From NCBI GenBank assembly GCA_964484135.1, contig CAZAEL010000027.1:1-32821 (forward strand): a stretch of DNA of 32,821 nt, written 5' to 3'. The number at the start of each line of letters is the position of its first letter. Position 1 is the stretch's first letter. Shown here in pieces: positions 13,738 to 22,922 of this stretch. Below the pieces are notes generated by a model. That model did not search any database. It was not told the origin of the DNA and saw only the letters and a list, made by a program, of their open reading frames with translations. The stretch is from CAZAEL01 sp964484135 (GTDB lineage Bacteria; Elusimicrobiota; Elusimicrobia; FEN-1173). The translations under genes and the position numbers were made by a program.

Positions 13738-15169
13738 GACAGGAAAAAGGATCGTCCTCAACCCGGTCACGCGCATCGAGGGCCACGCCAGGATCACCCT
13801 TCAGGTGGGGGGGGACGGCAAGGTGGAAGAGGCCCGTTTCCACGTCAACGAATTCCGCGGGTTCGAAAAGTTCTGCGAAGGCCGCTATTTCACCGAAATG
13901 CCCGTGATCACGCCGCGCATCTGCGGCATCTGCCCGGTGAGCCACACCCTGGCCAGCGTGAAGGCCTGCGAGAAGATCATGCGACTGTCCGTGCCGCCGG
14001 CCGCGGACCTGCTGCGGCGGGTGCTCCATTACGGGCAGTTCGTGGCCTCCCACGCCCTGAGCTTTTTCCACCTGTCCTCTCCGGACATGCTCCTGGGCTG
14101 GGATTCGGACCCCGCCCAACGGAACATCCTGGGCGTGGCCGCCAGGCACCCGGACATCGCCCTGAAAGGCATCCGGCTGCGGAAGTTCGGCCAGGAGGTC
14201 AGCCAGCGGCTGACGGGGAAGAAGATCCACACCGCGGGGGTGGTGCCCGGCGGGATGGCTTCTCCGTTGCGCGCGGAGGACCGGGACGCGCTCCTGGCCG
14301 GCATCCCCGAATGCCTGGAGACGGCCCGGGCGGGCCTGGACATTTTCAAGCAGTACCGGGACCGGCACCGGGACGAGGTGGAAAGCTTCGCCTCTTTTCC
14401 GTCCCTGTACTCGGGGTTGGTGGGGAACCACGGGGCCCATGAGTTGTACGAGGGCTCCCTGCGGGTGGTGGACGAGGGCGGAAACATCCTGGGCGACGGC
14501 CTGAACCCGGACGACTATCTTTCGTTCATCGCGGAGCGGCCGGTGGAGTGGTCCTATCTGAAGTTCCCCTATTACGAACCCCTGGGCTTCCCCAACGGGT
14601 CCTATCGCGTGGGCCCCCTGGCCCGCCTGAACGTGGCGCAAACCATGGGGACGCCGCTGGCCGACGCGGAATTCCGGGAGTTCAAGCAGCTGGGCGGAGG
14701 GAAACCCGTGCACGGCTCCTTCTATTACCACTACGCCAGGCTGATCGAGATCCTGTCCTGCCTGGAAAAATCCCGGGACATCCTGAGCGGCGTGGAGGTC
14801 ATGGACACGGACGTCCAGTCCCGCGGGACCTGGAACCGGCCGGACGGGGTCGGCTGCGCCGAGGCCCCCCGGGGGACGCTCTTCCACCATTACACCACCG
14901 ACCGCCACGGCGTGCTGGTCAAGGTGAACCTGTTGGTGGCCACGGGACAGAACAACGCGGCCATGAACCGCGCCGTCCTGGAGGTGGCGCGGCAATACGT
15001 GGACGGGCAGGAGGTGCGGGAAGGATTGTTGAACCGCGTGGAAGGCGCGATCCGCTGCTACGACCCCTGCCTCTCCTGCTCCACCCATGCCGTGGGGACG
15101 ATGCCGTTGGTCGTGGAAGTGCGCGGGCCCGACGGCGGGCTCTGGAAGACCCTGCGGAGCCGTTCATGA
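13730..15169 (+). CDS. hoxH: HoxH, catalytic large subunit of bidirectional [NiFe] hydrogenase
   Basis: This 479-aa subunit carries the Ni-Fe(CN)2CO active site. The N-terminal ligand motif is RICGICPVSH (C65, C68) and the C-terminal one is DPCLSCSTH (C447, C450, H453). NPVTRIEGHA near residue 11 is the usual large-subunit opening. A 26-residue tail after H453 is the expected pro-peptide, removed by an endopeptidase once nickel is in place, and the next gene encodes such a protease. All four cysteines are standard, with no selenocysteine. A GGAGG lies 8 bp upstream of the ATG. With HoxEFUY it forms a cytoplasmic group 3d-type NAD(H)-dependent hydrogenase that can make or consume H2. Confidence 0.96.
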   Translation: MAETGKRIVLNPVTRIEGHARITLQVGGDGKVEEARFHVNEFRGFEKFCEGRYFTEMPVITPRICGICPVSHTLASVKACEKIMRLSVPPAADLLRRVLHYGQFVASHALSFFHLSSPDMLLGWDSDPAQRNILGVAARHPDIALKGIRLRKFGQEVSQRLTGKKIHTAGVVPGGMASPLRAEDRDALLAGIPECLETARAGLDIFKQYRDRHRDEVESFASFPSLYSGLVGNHGAHELYEGSLRVVDEGGNILGDGLNPDDYLSFIAERPVEWSYLKFPYYEPLGFPNGSYRVGPLARLNVAQTMGTPLADAEFREFKQLGGGKPVHGSFYYHYARLIEILSCLEKSRDILSGVEVMDTDVQSRGTWNRPDGVGCAEAPRGTLFHHYTTDRHGVLVKVNLLVATGQNNAAMNRAVLEVARQYVDGQEVREGLLNRVEGAIRCYDPCLSCSTHAVGTMPLVVEVRGPDGGLWKTLRSRS

Positions 15170-15657
15170 GCCGGCGGCTTCCGTCCGTCGGGAGCGGAAG
15201 GGACGGCGGGGCCAAGGTCCTCGTGATCGGGTACGGGAACCCTCTGCGGCGGGACGACGGCGTGGGGCCCTACGTGGCGGAACGGGTGGCCCGGTACGGC
15301 CTCCCGGGCGTGACCACGTGCGTGGCCCATCAACTGCAGGTGGAGATGGCCGCGGACCTCGCCGGGTGCGACGCCGCTTTTTTGGTGGACGCGTCCGCGG
15401 AGGGGCCGGCCATGAGCCTCCGCCGGGCGGAGCCGTCCCCGGAGGAACCGTCTTTCAGCCATCAGCTCACCCCCGAGCGGCTGTTGGGGCTGACGGAAAC
15501 GCTGTACGGCCGGCGGCCGTCCTTGTGCGTCTGCACCGTGCGGGGGCAGGATTTCGGTTTCGGGTCCGCGCTGTCGGGCCGGGTGTTCCGCCGGGCGGAA
15601 CGGCTGGCGCGCCGGATCCTTCGGGACATCAAGGGCCGGGCGGCGTGCCGTGCATGA
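15166..15657 (+). CDS. hoxW: Hydrogenase maturation endopeptidase (HoxW/HyaD/HycI family)
   Basis: This 163-aa protease should cut the C-terminal tail of HoxH after nickel insertion. The family opening is VLVIGYGNPLRRDDGVG (residues about 18-34), which includes acidic residue D30 or D31, the usual metal-sensing position. VDASAEG and SHQLTPERLL carry the other conserved acidic and His positions. It overlaps hoxH by 4 bp (ATGA) and hypA by 8 bp. Its place directly after the large subunit supports HoxH as the substrate. Confidence 0.92.
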   Translation: MSRRLPSVGSGRDGGAKVLVIGYGNPLRRDDGVGPYVAERVARYGLPGVTTCVAHQLQVEMAADLAGCDAAFLVDASAEGPAMSLRRAEPSPEEPSFSHQLTPERLLGLTETLYGRRPSLCVCTVRGQDFGFGSALSGRVFRRAERLARRILRDIKGRAACRA

Positions 15658-16003
15658 GCAGGGGTTCACCGAACAGATCGTGGACGCGGTGCTGGCCGAG
15701 TTGTCGGTCCGCGCGGAGGGCCGGCCCCGGCGGGTCCGGGTCAGGGTGGGAGAGGCCCTGCACTTGAACGCCGAGAGCGTGCGGTCCCACTTCCGGTCCC
15801 TGGCCGCGGGCACGTCTCTGGAAGGGGCCCTCTTGGATTTGGAGGAGGTCCCCATGACGGTGCGCTGCCGCCGCTGTTTGGCCGAGGGGACGGTGGAGGA
15901 CCACCATTGCCCCCTTTGCCCGGCCTGCGGTTCGGCCGACGTGGACGTCGTCAGCGGCAACGACGTGGTCATTGAGACCATCGAATTGGAGGAACGGCCG
16001 TGA
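15650..16003 (+). CDS. hypA: HypA, nickel metallochaperone for hydrogenase
   Basis: This 117-aa HypA/HybF protein delivers nickel to the hydrogenase large subunit. The GTG at 15650 is the right start because it yields the obligatory N-terminus Met-His2-Glu3, where His2 binds nickel. The zinc site is C73-x2-C76 and C90-x2-C93, with an extra Cys at 87. It overlaps hoxW by 8 bp and the next gene by 4 bp (GTGA). HypB, its usual GTPase partner, is not in the window. Confidence 0.93.
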   Translation: MHEQGFTEQIVDAVLAELSVRAEGRPRRVRVRVGEALHLNAESVRSHFRSLAAGTSLEGALLDLEEVPMTVRCRRCLAEGTVEDHHCPLCPACGSADVDVVSGNDVVIETIELEERP

Positions 16004-16764
16004 CTCCTCCCACGGCCAAGACCGCCTCGAACGCCCGCGACCGGTACGCCCGGCAGATCATGATGGACGGCTGGGGGGAGGAGGGGCAGCGCAGGCTGGC
16101 CCGGAGCACCGTCCTGGTGGCGGGCGCGGGCGGATTGGGCTCTCCGGCGTCCCTCTATCTGGCGGCCGCGGGCGTGGGACATCTTCGCGTCTGCGATTTC
16201 GACGCCGTGGATTGGAGCAACCTGAACCGGCAGGTCCTGCATGATCCGAGCCGGATCGGCATGGGCAAGGCCGCTTCGGCCCGGATGACGCTGTCCGAGC
16301 TCAATCCCGACGTCCGGGTCGCGCCCCTGTCCCTCAAGATCGACGAAACCAACGTGGCGGAGGTGGTGGGCGACGCCGACGTCATCATCGACGCCATGGA
16401 CAATTTTCCCACGCGGTACGTGCTCAATGATTGCGCCATGCGCCAAGGGATCCCCCTGGTGCACGGGAGCGTCTGGGGCATGGACGGGCGGCTGACGTTC
16501 CTGCATCCCCCGCGGACCCCCTGCCTGCGGTGCCTGTTCCCCGAGGCGCCTCCGCGGGAGGTTTTCCCGGTCGCGGGCCCGACGCCGGGCGTGATCGGAT
16601 GTCTCCAGGCCCTGGAGGCGCTGAAGTACCTCACCGGCGTGGGCAAGCTCATGGAAGGGCGGATGCTGGCGTGGGACGGCGCTTTGATGGAATTTCAAAC
16701 GGTGTCGGTGAGCAGGGACCCCCTCTGCGCGGCCTGCGGCGACACGTCCAGGAGGAAAACATGA
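16000..16764 (+). CDS. ThiF/MoeB/HesA-family E1-like adenylyltransferase
   Basis: This 254-aa protein adenylates the C-terminus of a ubiquitin-like sulfur carrier in its known relatives (MoeB, ThiF). RYARQIMMDGWGEEGQ opens the fold. The ATP site is GAGGLGSPAS, followed by DWSNLNRQ and the DAMDNFPTRYVLND loop. Zinc-binding cysteines are CLRC and CAAC. No ThiS/MoaD-like protein lies beside it. It sits between hypA and the PFOR gene with tight overlaps (GTGA before, ATGATG after), so it is made with the hydrogenase. A role in cofactor or metal-centre maturation is plausible but unproven; it might instead serve molybdopterin or thiamin synthesis. Confidence 0.85.
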   Translation: MTPPTAKTASNARDRYARQIMMDGWGEEGQRRLARSTVLVAGAGGLGSPASLYLAAAGVGHLRVCDFDAVDWSNLNRQVLHDPSRIGMGKAASARMTLSELNPDVRVAPLSLKIDETNVAEVVGDADVIIDAMDNFPTRYVLNDCAMRQGIPLVHGSVWGMDGRLTFLHPPRTPCLRCLFPEAPPREVFPVAGPTPGVIGCLQALEALKYLTGVGKLMEGRMLAWDGALMEFQTVSVSRDPLCAACGDTSRRKT

Positions 16765-16958
16765 TGTCCGTTGTGTTGGAAAGCCCGGTCAATCCCCCGC
16801 AACATCGGCCCTTGGGGCTTGGGGCGGCGTCCGTTGAGGCGGCCCGGAGAATGACGGCGCCGAGCTTCTTCTGCGTGGCGTGCCTTGCCGCGCTGTGCGC
16901 GGCGTCTTTCGGCGTCGGGTATCTGCTGTCCGTGGTTTTCGCCAAGAAGGGGGAGTGA
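16761..16958 (+). CDS. Small single-pass membrane protein, unknown
   Basis: This 65-aa protein is not recognised. The N-terminal 30 residues are soluble. A hydrophobic segment of about 26 residues (about 33-60: APSFFCVACLAALCAASFGV onward) follows and ends in the basic KKG, so it looks like a single membrane helix. AGGAGGAAAAC directly before the ATG is one of the best ribosome binding sites in the window. The start overlaps the previous stop codon (ATGATG), and PFOR begins 2 bp after its stop. These signals support a real gene. It could anchor or tune the soluble hydrogenase or PFOR at the membrane, but that is inference. Confidence 0.7.
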   Translation: MMSVVLESPVNPPQHRPLGLGAASVEAARRMTAPSFFCVACLAALCAASFGVGYLLSVVFAKKGE

Positions 16959-16960
16959 CC

Positions 16961-19900
16961 GTGACCGACGGGCGATGGGCGGTGATGGACGGCAACGAGG
17001 CCGCCGCACAGGTGGCGTACAGGCTGAGCGAGGTCGTCGTCCTCTATCCCATCACGCCTTCGTCGCCCATGGGAGAATGGGCGGACGCCTGGGCGGCCGC
17101 GGGGAGCCCCCACCTGTGGGGCGGCGTCCCGGTGGTGCAGGAGATGCAAAGCGAGGCGGGGGCGGCCGGCGCGCTGCACGGCGCCCTCCAGGCCGGCGCC
17201 CTGGCCACCACGTTCACCTCTTCCCAGGGCCTGTTGCTCATGCTGCCCGAGATGTACAAGATGGCGGGAGAGCTCCTGCCCGCGGTCATCCACGTGGCGG
17301 CGCGCGCCGTGGCGGCCCACGCCCTGTCCATCTTCGGGGACCATTCGGACGTGATGGCCGCCCGTGTCACGGGTTTCGCCCTCCTGTGCTCCTCTTCCGT
17401 GCAGGAGGCCATGGACATGGCCGTGGTGGCCCACGCCGCGGCGTCGCGCGGACGCGTCCCCTTCCTGCACTTTTTCGACGGCTTCCGCACCTCCCATGAG
17501 ATCGCCAAGATCGAGCCGGTGTCCAACCTGGTCCTGAGGTCCATGATGGACGACGACCATGTGCGGGCCCACCGGGAACGCGCCCTGTCGCCGGACCATC
17601 CGGTGCTGCGGGGCACCTCCCAGAACCCCGACGTGTTTTTCCAGTCGCGGGAGGCGGTCAACCCCTATTACATGGCCTGCGCTTCCCGCCTTCAGCGGGC
17701 CCTGGATCAGTTCGGCCGGCTCACCGGCCGCGCCTACGACCTGTTCGAATACCACGGGGCCCCCGACGCGGACCGGGTGCTGGTGCTGATGGGCTCCGGC
17801 GCGGAAACGGCCCGGGAGACGGTGGACGCCCTCATGAGCCGGGGAGAAAAGGTGGGCCTGGTGAAGGTCCGCCTGTACCGCCCCTTTTCCGCGGCGCACT
17901 TCCTGAAATCCCTCCCGCGGACGGTGAGGACCCTGGCGGTCCTGGACCGCTGCAAGGAACCGGGCGCGGGAGGCGAGCCTTTGTACATGGACGTGGTCGG
18001 CGCCCTGGCGGAGGCCCGGAACGACGGGGTCTTCGATTCCGCGCCCCGCGTCATCGGGGGCCGCTACGGTCTCTCCTCCAAGGAGTTCACGCCGGCCATG
18101 GTCAAGGCCGTGTTCGACGAGGCGGCCCGGGAGCGCCCGAAGAACCATTTCACCGTGGGCATCGTGGACGACGTGACGGAGACGAGCCTGCCCTGGGACC
18201 CGGCCTTTTCCACGGAATCTTCCGAGGGGTCCCGGGCGGTTTTCTACGGCCTGGGCGCGGACGGCACGGTCAGCGCCAACAAAAGCACCATCAAGATCCT
18301 GGGGGAGCTGACGCCGAATCACGTCCAGGGGTATTTCGTGTACGATTCCAAAAAATCCGGCGCGGTCACCGTGTCCCACCTGCGCATGGGGCCCGCGCCC
18401 ATCCGTTCCGCCTATTTGATCGGACAGGCCCCCTTCGTGGCCTGCCATCAGTTCGGCCTCCTGGACAAGATGCCGGTCCTGGAGAAATTGGCGCCCGGCG
18501 GCACCTTCCTTTTGAACAGCCCCCACGGCCCGAAGGAGGTGTGGGGCCGCCTCCCGCCGGCCGTCCAGGAGCAGCTCGCGGCCAAGAAGGCCCGGTTTTT
18601 CGCGGTGGACGCCCATCGCGTGGCCCGCGAGGCCGGACTGAAGGGCCGCATCAACACGGTCATGCAGGCCTGTTTCTTCGCGGTCTCCGATTTTGTTCCC
18701 GTGGAGCGGGCCGTGGCCGCCATGCGGGAACAAATCCACAAGAGCTACGGCAAAAAAGGCGAAGAGGTCCTGAGGATGAATTTCGCGGCGGTGGACAGGG
18801 CCCTGGAGGGCCTGCGGGAGGTGGAGGTGCCGTCGCAGGCGTCGGCGGCGCCCCCCGCGTCCGCCTCGGCCGCGGAGCCCGCCTATGTCCAGCGGTTCCT
18901 GGGGCCCCTCCTGGCCGGACGGGGCGACGAGCTGCCCGTGAGCGCCTTTCCGTCGGACGGGACCTTTCCCACGGGCACGGCCAAATGGGAGAAGCGCAAC
19001 ATCGCCCAGGACCTTCCCGTGTGGGAGCCGGACCTGTGCCTCCAATGCGGCAAATGCGTGATGGCCTGCCCCCATTCCGCCCTCCGGGCCAAAGTCTATG
19101 ATCCGGCCGGGGCGCAGGGCGCGCCCGTCGGTTTCCGGGCCGCGCCGGCCAAGAACCGGGCCTGGAAGGATTTGTCCTACACCCTGCAGACGGCGCCCGA
19201 GGACTGCACCGGCTGCGGCGTTTGCGCGGACGTCTGTCCCGCGCACGACAAGGCGGAGCCCGGCCGCAAGGCCCTGCGCATGGAGCCGCAGGCGCCCCTG
19301 CGGGACGCGGCGAAACGGCATTGGGAGTTCTTTCTCGATGTCCGGGGGCTGGACCGGGCGGACGTGCCGCGGAACGAGGTCCGGGGCGTTCAGCTCCTGG
19401 AACCGCTCTTCGAGTTTCCCGGCGCCTGCGCGGGCTGCGGGGAGACCCCTTACTTGAAGCTCCTCTCCCAGCTTTTCGGGGACCGGGCCCTGATCGCCAA
19501 CGCCACGGGATGCTCCTCCATCTATGGGGGAAATTTGCCCACCACGCCCTGGACCCGGGACGCGGCGGGCCGGGGGCCGGCCTGGTGCAACTCCCTCTTC
19601 GAGGACAACGCGGAGTTCGGCCTGGGCCTGCGCCTGGCCGTGGACCAGCACCGCCGGGCGGCGGAGGATTTGTTGAAGAAGCTGGCCCCGCGGCTGGGGG
19701 AGGCGGAGGTCGGCGCCCTTTTGGGAGGGCCTCAACGGGAGGACCGGGACCTGGCGGAACAGCGCCGGCGCGTTCAGGCCCTGAAAGAGAAGCTCAAAGG
19801 GCTGGACGTGCCCGAGGCCAGGCTGCTCTCGGAGCGGGCCGACTACCTGGTGAAAAAAAGCGTGTGGGTGGTGGGCGGGGACGGCTGGGCCTACGACATC

Positions 19901-20536
19901 GGTTTCGGAGGCCTGGACCATTTGCTGGCGTCGGGGCTGGACGTCAACGTGCTGGTCATGGACACGGAGGTGTACTCCAACACCGGCGGGCAGATGTCCA
20001 AGGCCACCCCCCGCGGCGCCGCGGCCAAGTTCGCCACGGGCGGCAAGACCCTTCCGAAAAAGGACCTGGCCCGCATGGCCATGACGTACGGCCACGCGTA
20101 CGTGGCCCAGGTGGCGCTGGGCGCGCGGGACGATCACGCGCTGCGCGTGTTCCTGGAGGCCGAGGCGTACCCCGGGCCGTCCCTGATCATCGCGTACAGC
20201 CCCTGCATCGCCCACGGGACCGACATGACGACCGCCATCCGGGGGGCCAAGGACGCGGTGGCCTCCGGGCATTGGCTGCTGTTCCGGTACAACCCCGCCC
20301 TGGCGGCGGACGGCAAAAATCCCTTTCAATTGGACTGCCCCCGCCCCAAGATGCCCCTCAAGGATTTCTTGAGCCGCGAGAACCGCTTCCGGGGGATGGC
20401 CAAGGACGGCGCGGAAGAGGCCCGGCAATTGCTGGACCTGGCCCAGAAGGATGTCTGGGAACGCTGGGCGTTCTATGAACGCCTGGCGGCCGCGCCGCGG
20501 GATGTCCCCGCGGAGCCCGTTTCGGTCAAGAACTGA
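16961..20536 (+). CDS. nifJ: Pyruvate:ferredoxin (flavodoxin) oxidoreductase, single-chain
   Basis: This 1191-aa homodimer-type PFOR converts pyruvate and CoA to acetyl-CoA, CO2 and reduced ferredoxin using thiamine diphosphate. In order are the N-terminal substrate domain (VVLYPITPSSPMGEWADAWA), the CoA and linker domains, two ferredoxin clusters (CLQCGKCVMACP from residue 693, CTGCGVCADVCP from 749), and the TPP domain. The TPP domain has the proximal cluster CAGCGETP (823 on), NATGCSSIYGG and GGDGWAYDIG, with the last cluster Cys in YSPCIAHGTDM. The GTG at 16961 has AAGGGGG 7 bp upstream; GTG at 16955 is an alternative. Lying inside the hydrogenase block, it probably feeds electrons to H2 or NADH. 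Confidence 0.96.
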   Translation: MTDGRWAVMDGNEAAAQVAYRLSEVVVLYPITPSSPMGEWADAWAAAGSPHLWGGVPVVQEMQSEAGAAGALHGALQAGALATTFTSSQGLLLMLPEMYKMAGELLPAVIHVAARAVAAHALSIFGDHSDVMAARVTGFALLCSSSVQEAMDMAVVAHAAASRGRVPFLHFFDGFRTSHEIAKIEPVSNLVLRSMMDDDHVRAHRERALSPDHPVLRGTSQNPDVFFQSREAVNPYYMACASRLQRALDQFGRLTGRAYDLFEYHGAPDADRVLVLMGSGAETARETVDALMSRGEKVGLVKVRLYRPFSAAHFLKSLPRTVRTLAVLDRCKEPGAGGEPLYMDVVGALAEARNDGVFDSAPRVIGGRYGLSSKEFTPAMVKAVFDEAARERPKNHFTVGIVDDVTETSLPWDPAFSTESSEGSRAVFYGLGADGTVSANKSTIKILGELTPNHVQGYFVYDSKKSGAVTVSHLRMGPAPIRSAYLIGQAPFVACHQFGLLDKMPVLEKLAPGGTFLLNSPHGPKEVWGRLPPAVQEQLAAKKARFFAVDAHRVAREAGLKGRINTVMQACFFAVSDFVPVERAVAAMREQIHKSYGKKGEEVLRMNFAAVDRALEGLREVEVPSQASAAPPASASAAEPAYVQRFLGPLLAGRGDELPVSAFPSDGTFPTGTAKWEKRNIAQDLPVWEPDLCLQCGKCVMACPHSALRAKVYDPAGAQGAPVGFRAAPAKNRAWKDLSYTLQTAPEDCTGCGVCADVCPAHDKAEPGRKALRMEPQAPLRDAAKRHWEFFLDVRGLDRADVPRNEVRGVQLLEPLFEFPGACAGCGETPYLKLLSQLFGDRALIANATGCSSIYGGNLPTTPWTRDAAGRGPAWCNSLFEDNAEFGLGLRLAVDQHRRAAEDLLKKLAPRLGEAEVGALLGGPQREDRDLAEQRRRVQALKEKLKGLDVPEARLLSERADYLVKKSVWVVGGDGWAYDIGFGGLDHLLASGLDVNVLVMDTEVYSNTGGQMSKATPRGAAAKFATGGKTLPKKDLARMAMTYGHAYVAQVALGARDDHALRVFLEAEAYPGPSLIIAYSPCIAHGTDMTTAIRGAKDAVASGHWLLFRYNPALAADGKNPFQLDCPRPKMPLKDFLSRENRFRGMAKDGAEEARQLLDLAQKDVWERWAFYERLAAAPRDVPAEPVSVKN

Positions 20537-20580
20537 GGACGATTTCCAGCCGTAGGCCCGTTTCTCGACAAGGGAGGTCC

Positions 20581-22920
20581 TTGACGGTCATGGCCCTGTC
20601 TCTTCCCACCCCCATCCCCGCGAGCCGTTCCGGCCGGATCCGCCGCCTGCGCGTCGTGGTCCGAGGCGCGGTGCAGGGCGTGGGGTTCCGGCCCTTCGTG
20701 TACCATCTGGCGGCCCGCCTGGGCCTGTCCGGCTGGGTGGAGAATGCCCCGGAGGGGGCCCTCATCGAGGCGGAAGGGACGTTGCCCCGCCTCCGGACGT
20801 TCCTGAAGCTCCTGCCCCGAGAACTGCCCGCCCCCGCCGCGGTCGCGTCCTTGGAGGCCGCCTGGGTCGGCCCTTCCGGCGGAGAAGGCTTTCTCATCCG
20901 CCCCAGCCGGGAAGCGGGGGCCAAGACGGCCCGCGTGCTTCCCGACCTGGCGGTCTGCGCGGACTGTCTCAAGGAACTCTTCGATCCGGCGGACCGCCGT
21001 TACCTTTACCCCTTCATCAACTGCACCCGCTGCGGCCCGCGTTATTCCATCATCGAGGGGATCCCCTACGACCGGTCCCGCACCACCATGCGGTCCTTCG
21101 CCCTGTGCCCGGATTGCCGCCGGGAGTACGAAGACCCGGCGGACCGCCGTTTCCACGCCCAGCCCATCGCCTGCCCGTCCTGCGGGCCGCGCCTGGAACT
21201 CCGGGACGGCGGCGGGCGGGCCTTGTCCCGTTGCGACGCGGCGCTGTCCGGGGCCGCGGCCGCGCTGGCGGACGGCCGCGTCGTGGCGGTGAAGGGCCTG
21301 GGCGGGTTCCAGCTCCTGTGCGACGCCCGCCGCGACGCCGCCGTGGAGGAACTCCGTCGGCGCAAGCGCCGCCCGGAAAAGCCTTTCGCCGTGATGTTCC
21401 CCGGCCTGGAAGGGGTCAAGGCCTGCGCCCGGGTCGGCCCGGAGGAAGAAAGGCTCCTGACGTCGCCGGAGAACCCCATCGTTCTGCTCCGGCGACGGGA
21501 GGAAGACCGGTCTCTGGCCGCGTCCCTGGCGCCGGGGCTCCCCACGCTGGGCGCTTTTCTGCCCACCACGCCGCTGCACGCCCTGCTGCTGAAGCGGCTC
21601 GGGTTCCCCCTGGTGGCCACCAGCGGAAACCTGTCCGAGGAGCCCCTCTGCACGGACGAGACAGAGGCGAGCGAGCGACTCCAAGGGATCGCGGACCTTT
21701 TCCTCGTGCACGACCGGCCCATCGCCCGGCCCCTGGACGATTCCGTGGTCCAGGTGGTGCTGGGCGGTCCCCAGGTGCTGCGGTGCGCGCGGGGATACGC
21801 GCCCCTGCCCGTGGACCTGGGCCGGGAGACGCCGCCGGCCCTGGCCCTGGGCGGACATCTGAAGAGCGCCGTGGCCGTGACCACGGGCCGGTCCCTGGTG
21901 CTGGGCGCCCACGTGGGGGACCTGGAGGCGCCGGAATCCCGGACCGCTTTTGAAGGTTCCGTGGAAAGCCTGAAGAACCTTTATGAAACGGAACCGGCCC
22001 TGCTGGCCGCGGACTCTCACCCGGGCTACGTTTCCACCCGTTACGCGGTCCGCGTCAGCCGGGGGCGGCCCGTGATCCCGGTCCAACACCATCACGCGCA
22101 CGTGGCCGCCTGCCTGGCGGAGCACGGGTTGGAGGGCCGCGTCCTGGGGGTGGCCTGGGACGGCACCGGCCACGGGCCGGACGACACCGTGTGGGGCGGA
22201 GAATTCCTCTCCGCCACGCGCCAGGATTTCATCCGCGTGGGGGCGTTGCGGGCCTTTCGTCTGCCGGGCGGCGAGGCCGCGGTGCGGGAACCCCGGCGCG
22301 CGGCCCTGGGCGTCCTTTACGAAATATTCGGCCCGGGGCTCTGGTCCCTCCGGAACGCGCCTCCGGCGGGGTCTTTCGCCGAGGGGGAAAAACGCCTGCT
22401 GGCGGACATGCTGGCCAGGGGGTTTCAATCCCCCGTCACCACCAGCGTGGGCCGCCTCTTCGACGCGGCGGCGTCCCTCCTGGGCCTGCGGCAGACCGCG
22501 AGCTTTGAAGGGCAGGCGGCCATGGAGCTGGAGGCCGCGGCCGAGGCGGATTGCGCCGAATTTTATCCGTCGGCCCTCGGCGGCCACCGGGCGGTCCCGC
22601 GGCTGGATTGGGAGCCCCTGGTGCGCGCCCTCCTGGAGGACCGCCGCCGCGGCGTTCCCCTGGGCCGCATCTCGGCCAGGTTCCACAACGCCCTGGTGGA
22701 GGGGCTGGTGGAGGTGGCCCGCGGGGCCGGACTGGAACGGGTGGTCCTGTCCGGGGGATGTTTCCAGAACCGGATGTTGCTGGCGGGCGCGGTCCGCCGC
22801 TTGAGGGAAGAGGGGTTCCGGCCCTTTTGGAACCGGCGGGTCCCGCCCAACGACGGGGGCCTGGCCCTGGGCCAGGCCCTGGTGGCGGTGTCCCGCCCGG
22901 GGAAAGTTTTTGGAGGCTGA
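20581..22920 (+). CDS. hypF: HypF carbamoyltransferase for hydrogenase cyanide ligand synthesis
   Basis: This 779-aa protein activates carbamoyl phosphate and loads the carbamoyl group onto the C-terminal Cys of HypE. Domains in order are acylphosphatase (VVVRGAVQGVGFRPFVYHLA), two C-x2-C-x18-C-x2-C zinc fingers (CADCLKELF then NCTRCGPRY; CPDCRREYE then CPSCGPRL), the YrdC-like domain (VAVKGLGGFQLLC), and the Kae1-like domain with the metal site VQHHHAHVAACLAE and AWDGTGHGPDD. Starts are TTG at 20581, very close to GGGAGGT, or ATG at 20590, somewhat far from it; I cannot decide. It lies 44 bp after PFOR and 2 bp before hypC. Confidence 0.95.
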   Translation: MTVMALSLPTPIPASRSGRIRRLRVVVRGAVQGVGFRPFVYHLAARLGLSGWVENAPEGALIEAEGTLPRLRTFLKLLPRELPAPAAVASLEAAWVGPSGGEGFLIRPSREAGAKTARVLPDLAVCADCLKELFDPADRRYLYPFINCTRCGPRYSIIEGIPYDRSRTTMRSFALCPDCRREYEDPADRRFHAQPIACPSCGPRLELRDGGGRALSRCDAALSGAAAALADGRVVAVKGLGGFQLLCDARRDAAVEELRRRKRRPEKPFAVMFPGLEGVKACARVGPEEERLLTSPENPIVLLRRREEDRSLAASLAPGLPTLGAFLPTTPLHALLLKRLGFPLVATSGNLSEEPLCTDETEASERLQGIADLFLVHDRPIARPLDDSVVQVVLGGPQVLRCARGYAPLPVDLGRETPPALALGGHLKSAVAVTTGRSLVLGAHVGDLEAPESRTAFEGSVESLKNLYETEPALLAADSHPGYVSTRYAVRVSRGRPVIPVQHHHAHVAACLAEHGLEGRVLGVAWDGTGHGPDDTVWGGEFLSATRQDFIRVGALRAFRLPGGEAAVREPRRAALGVLYEIFGPGLWSLRNAPPAGSFAEGEKRLLADMLARGFQSPVTTSVGRLFDAAASLLGLRQTASFEGQAAMELEAAAEADCAEFYPSALGGHRAVPRLDWEPLVRALLEDRRRGVPLGRISARFHNALVEGLVEVARGAGLERVVLSGGCFQNRMLLAGAVRRLREEGFRPFWNRRVPPNDGGLALGQALVAVSRPGKVFGG

Positions 22921-22922
22921 CC

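Noticed and set aside
13730..15169. Selenocysteine in the hydrogenase large subunit
   Set aside because: Both ligand motifs use ordinary Cys codons and no in-frame TGA is present.
16649..20428. Very long open frame on the minus strand opposite the PFOR gene (and similar ones opposite hppA, cydA and hoxF)
   Set aside because: Products are His/Gly/Arg/Pro-rich, match no domain and mirror the codon bias of the real plus-strand genes. They are shadows of GC-rich coding.
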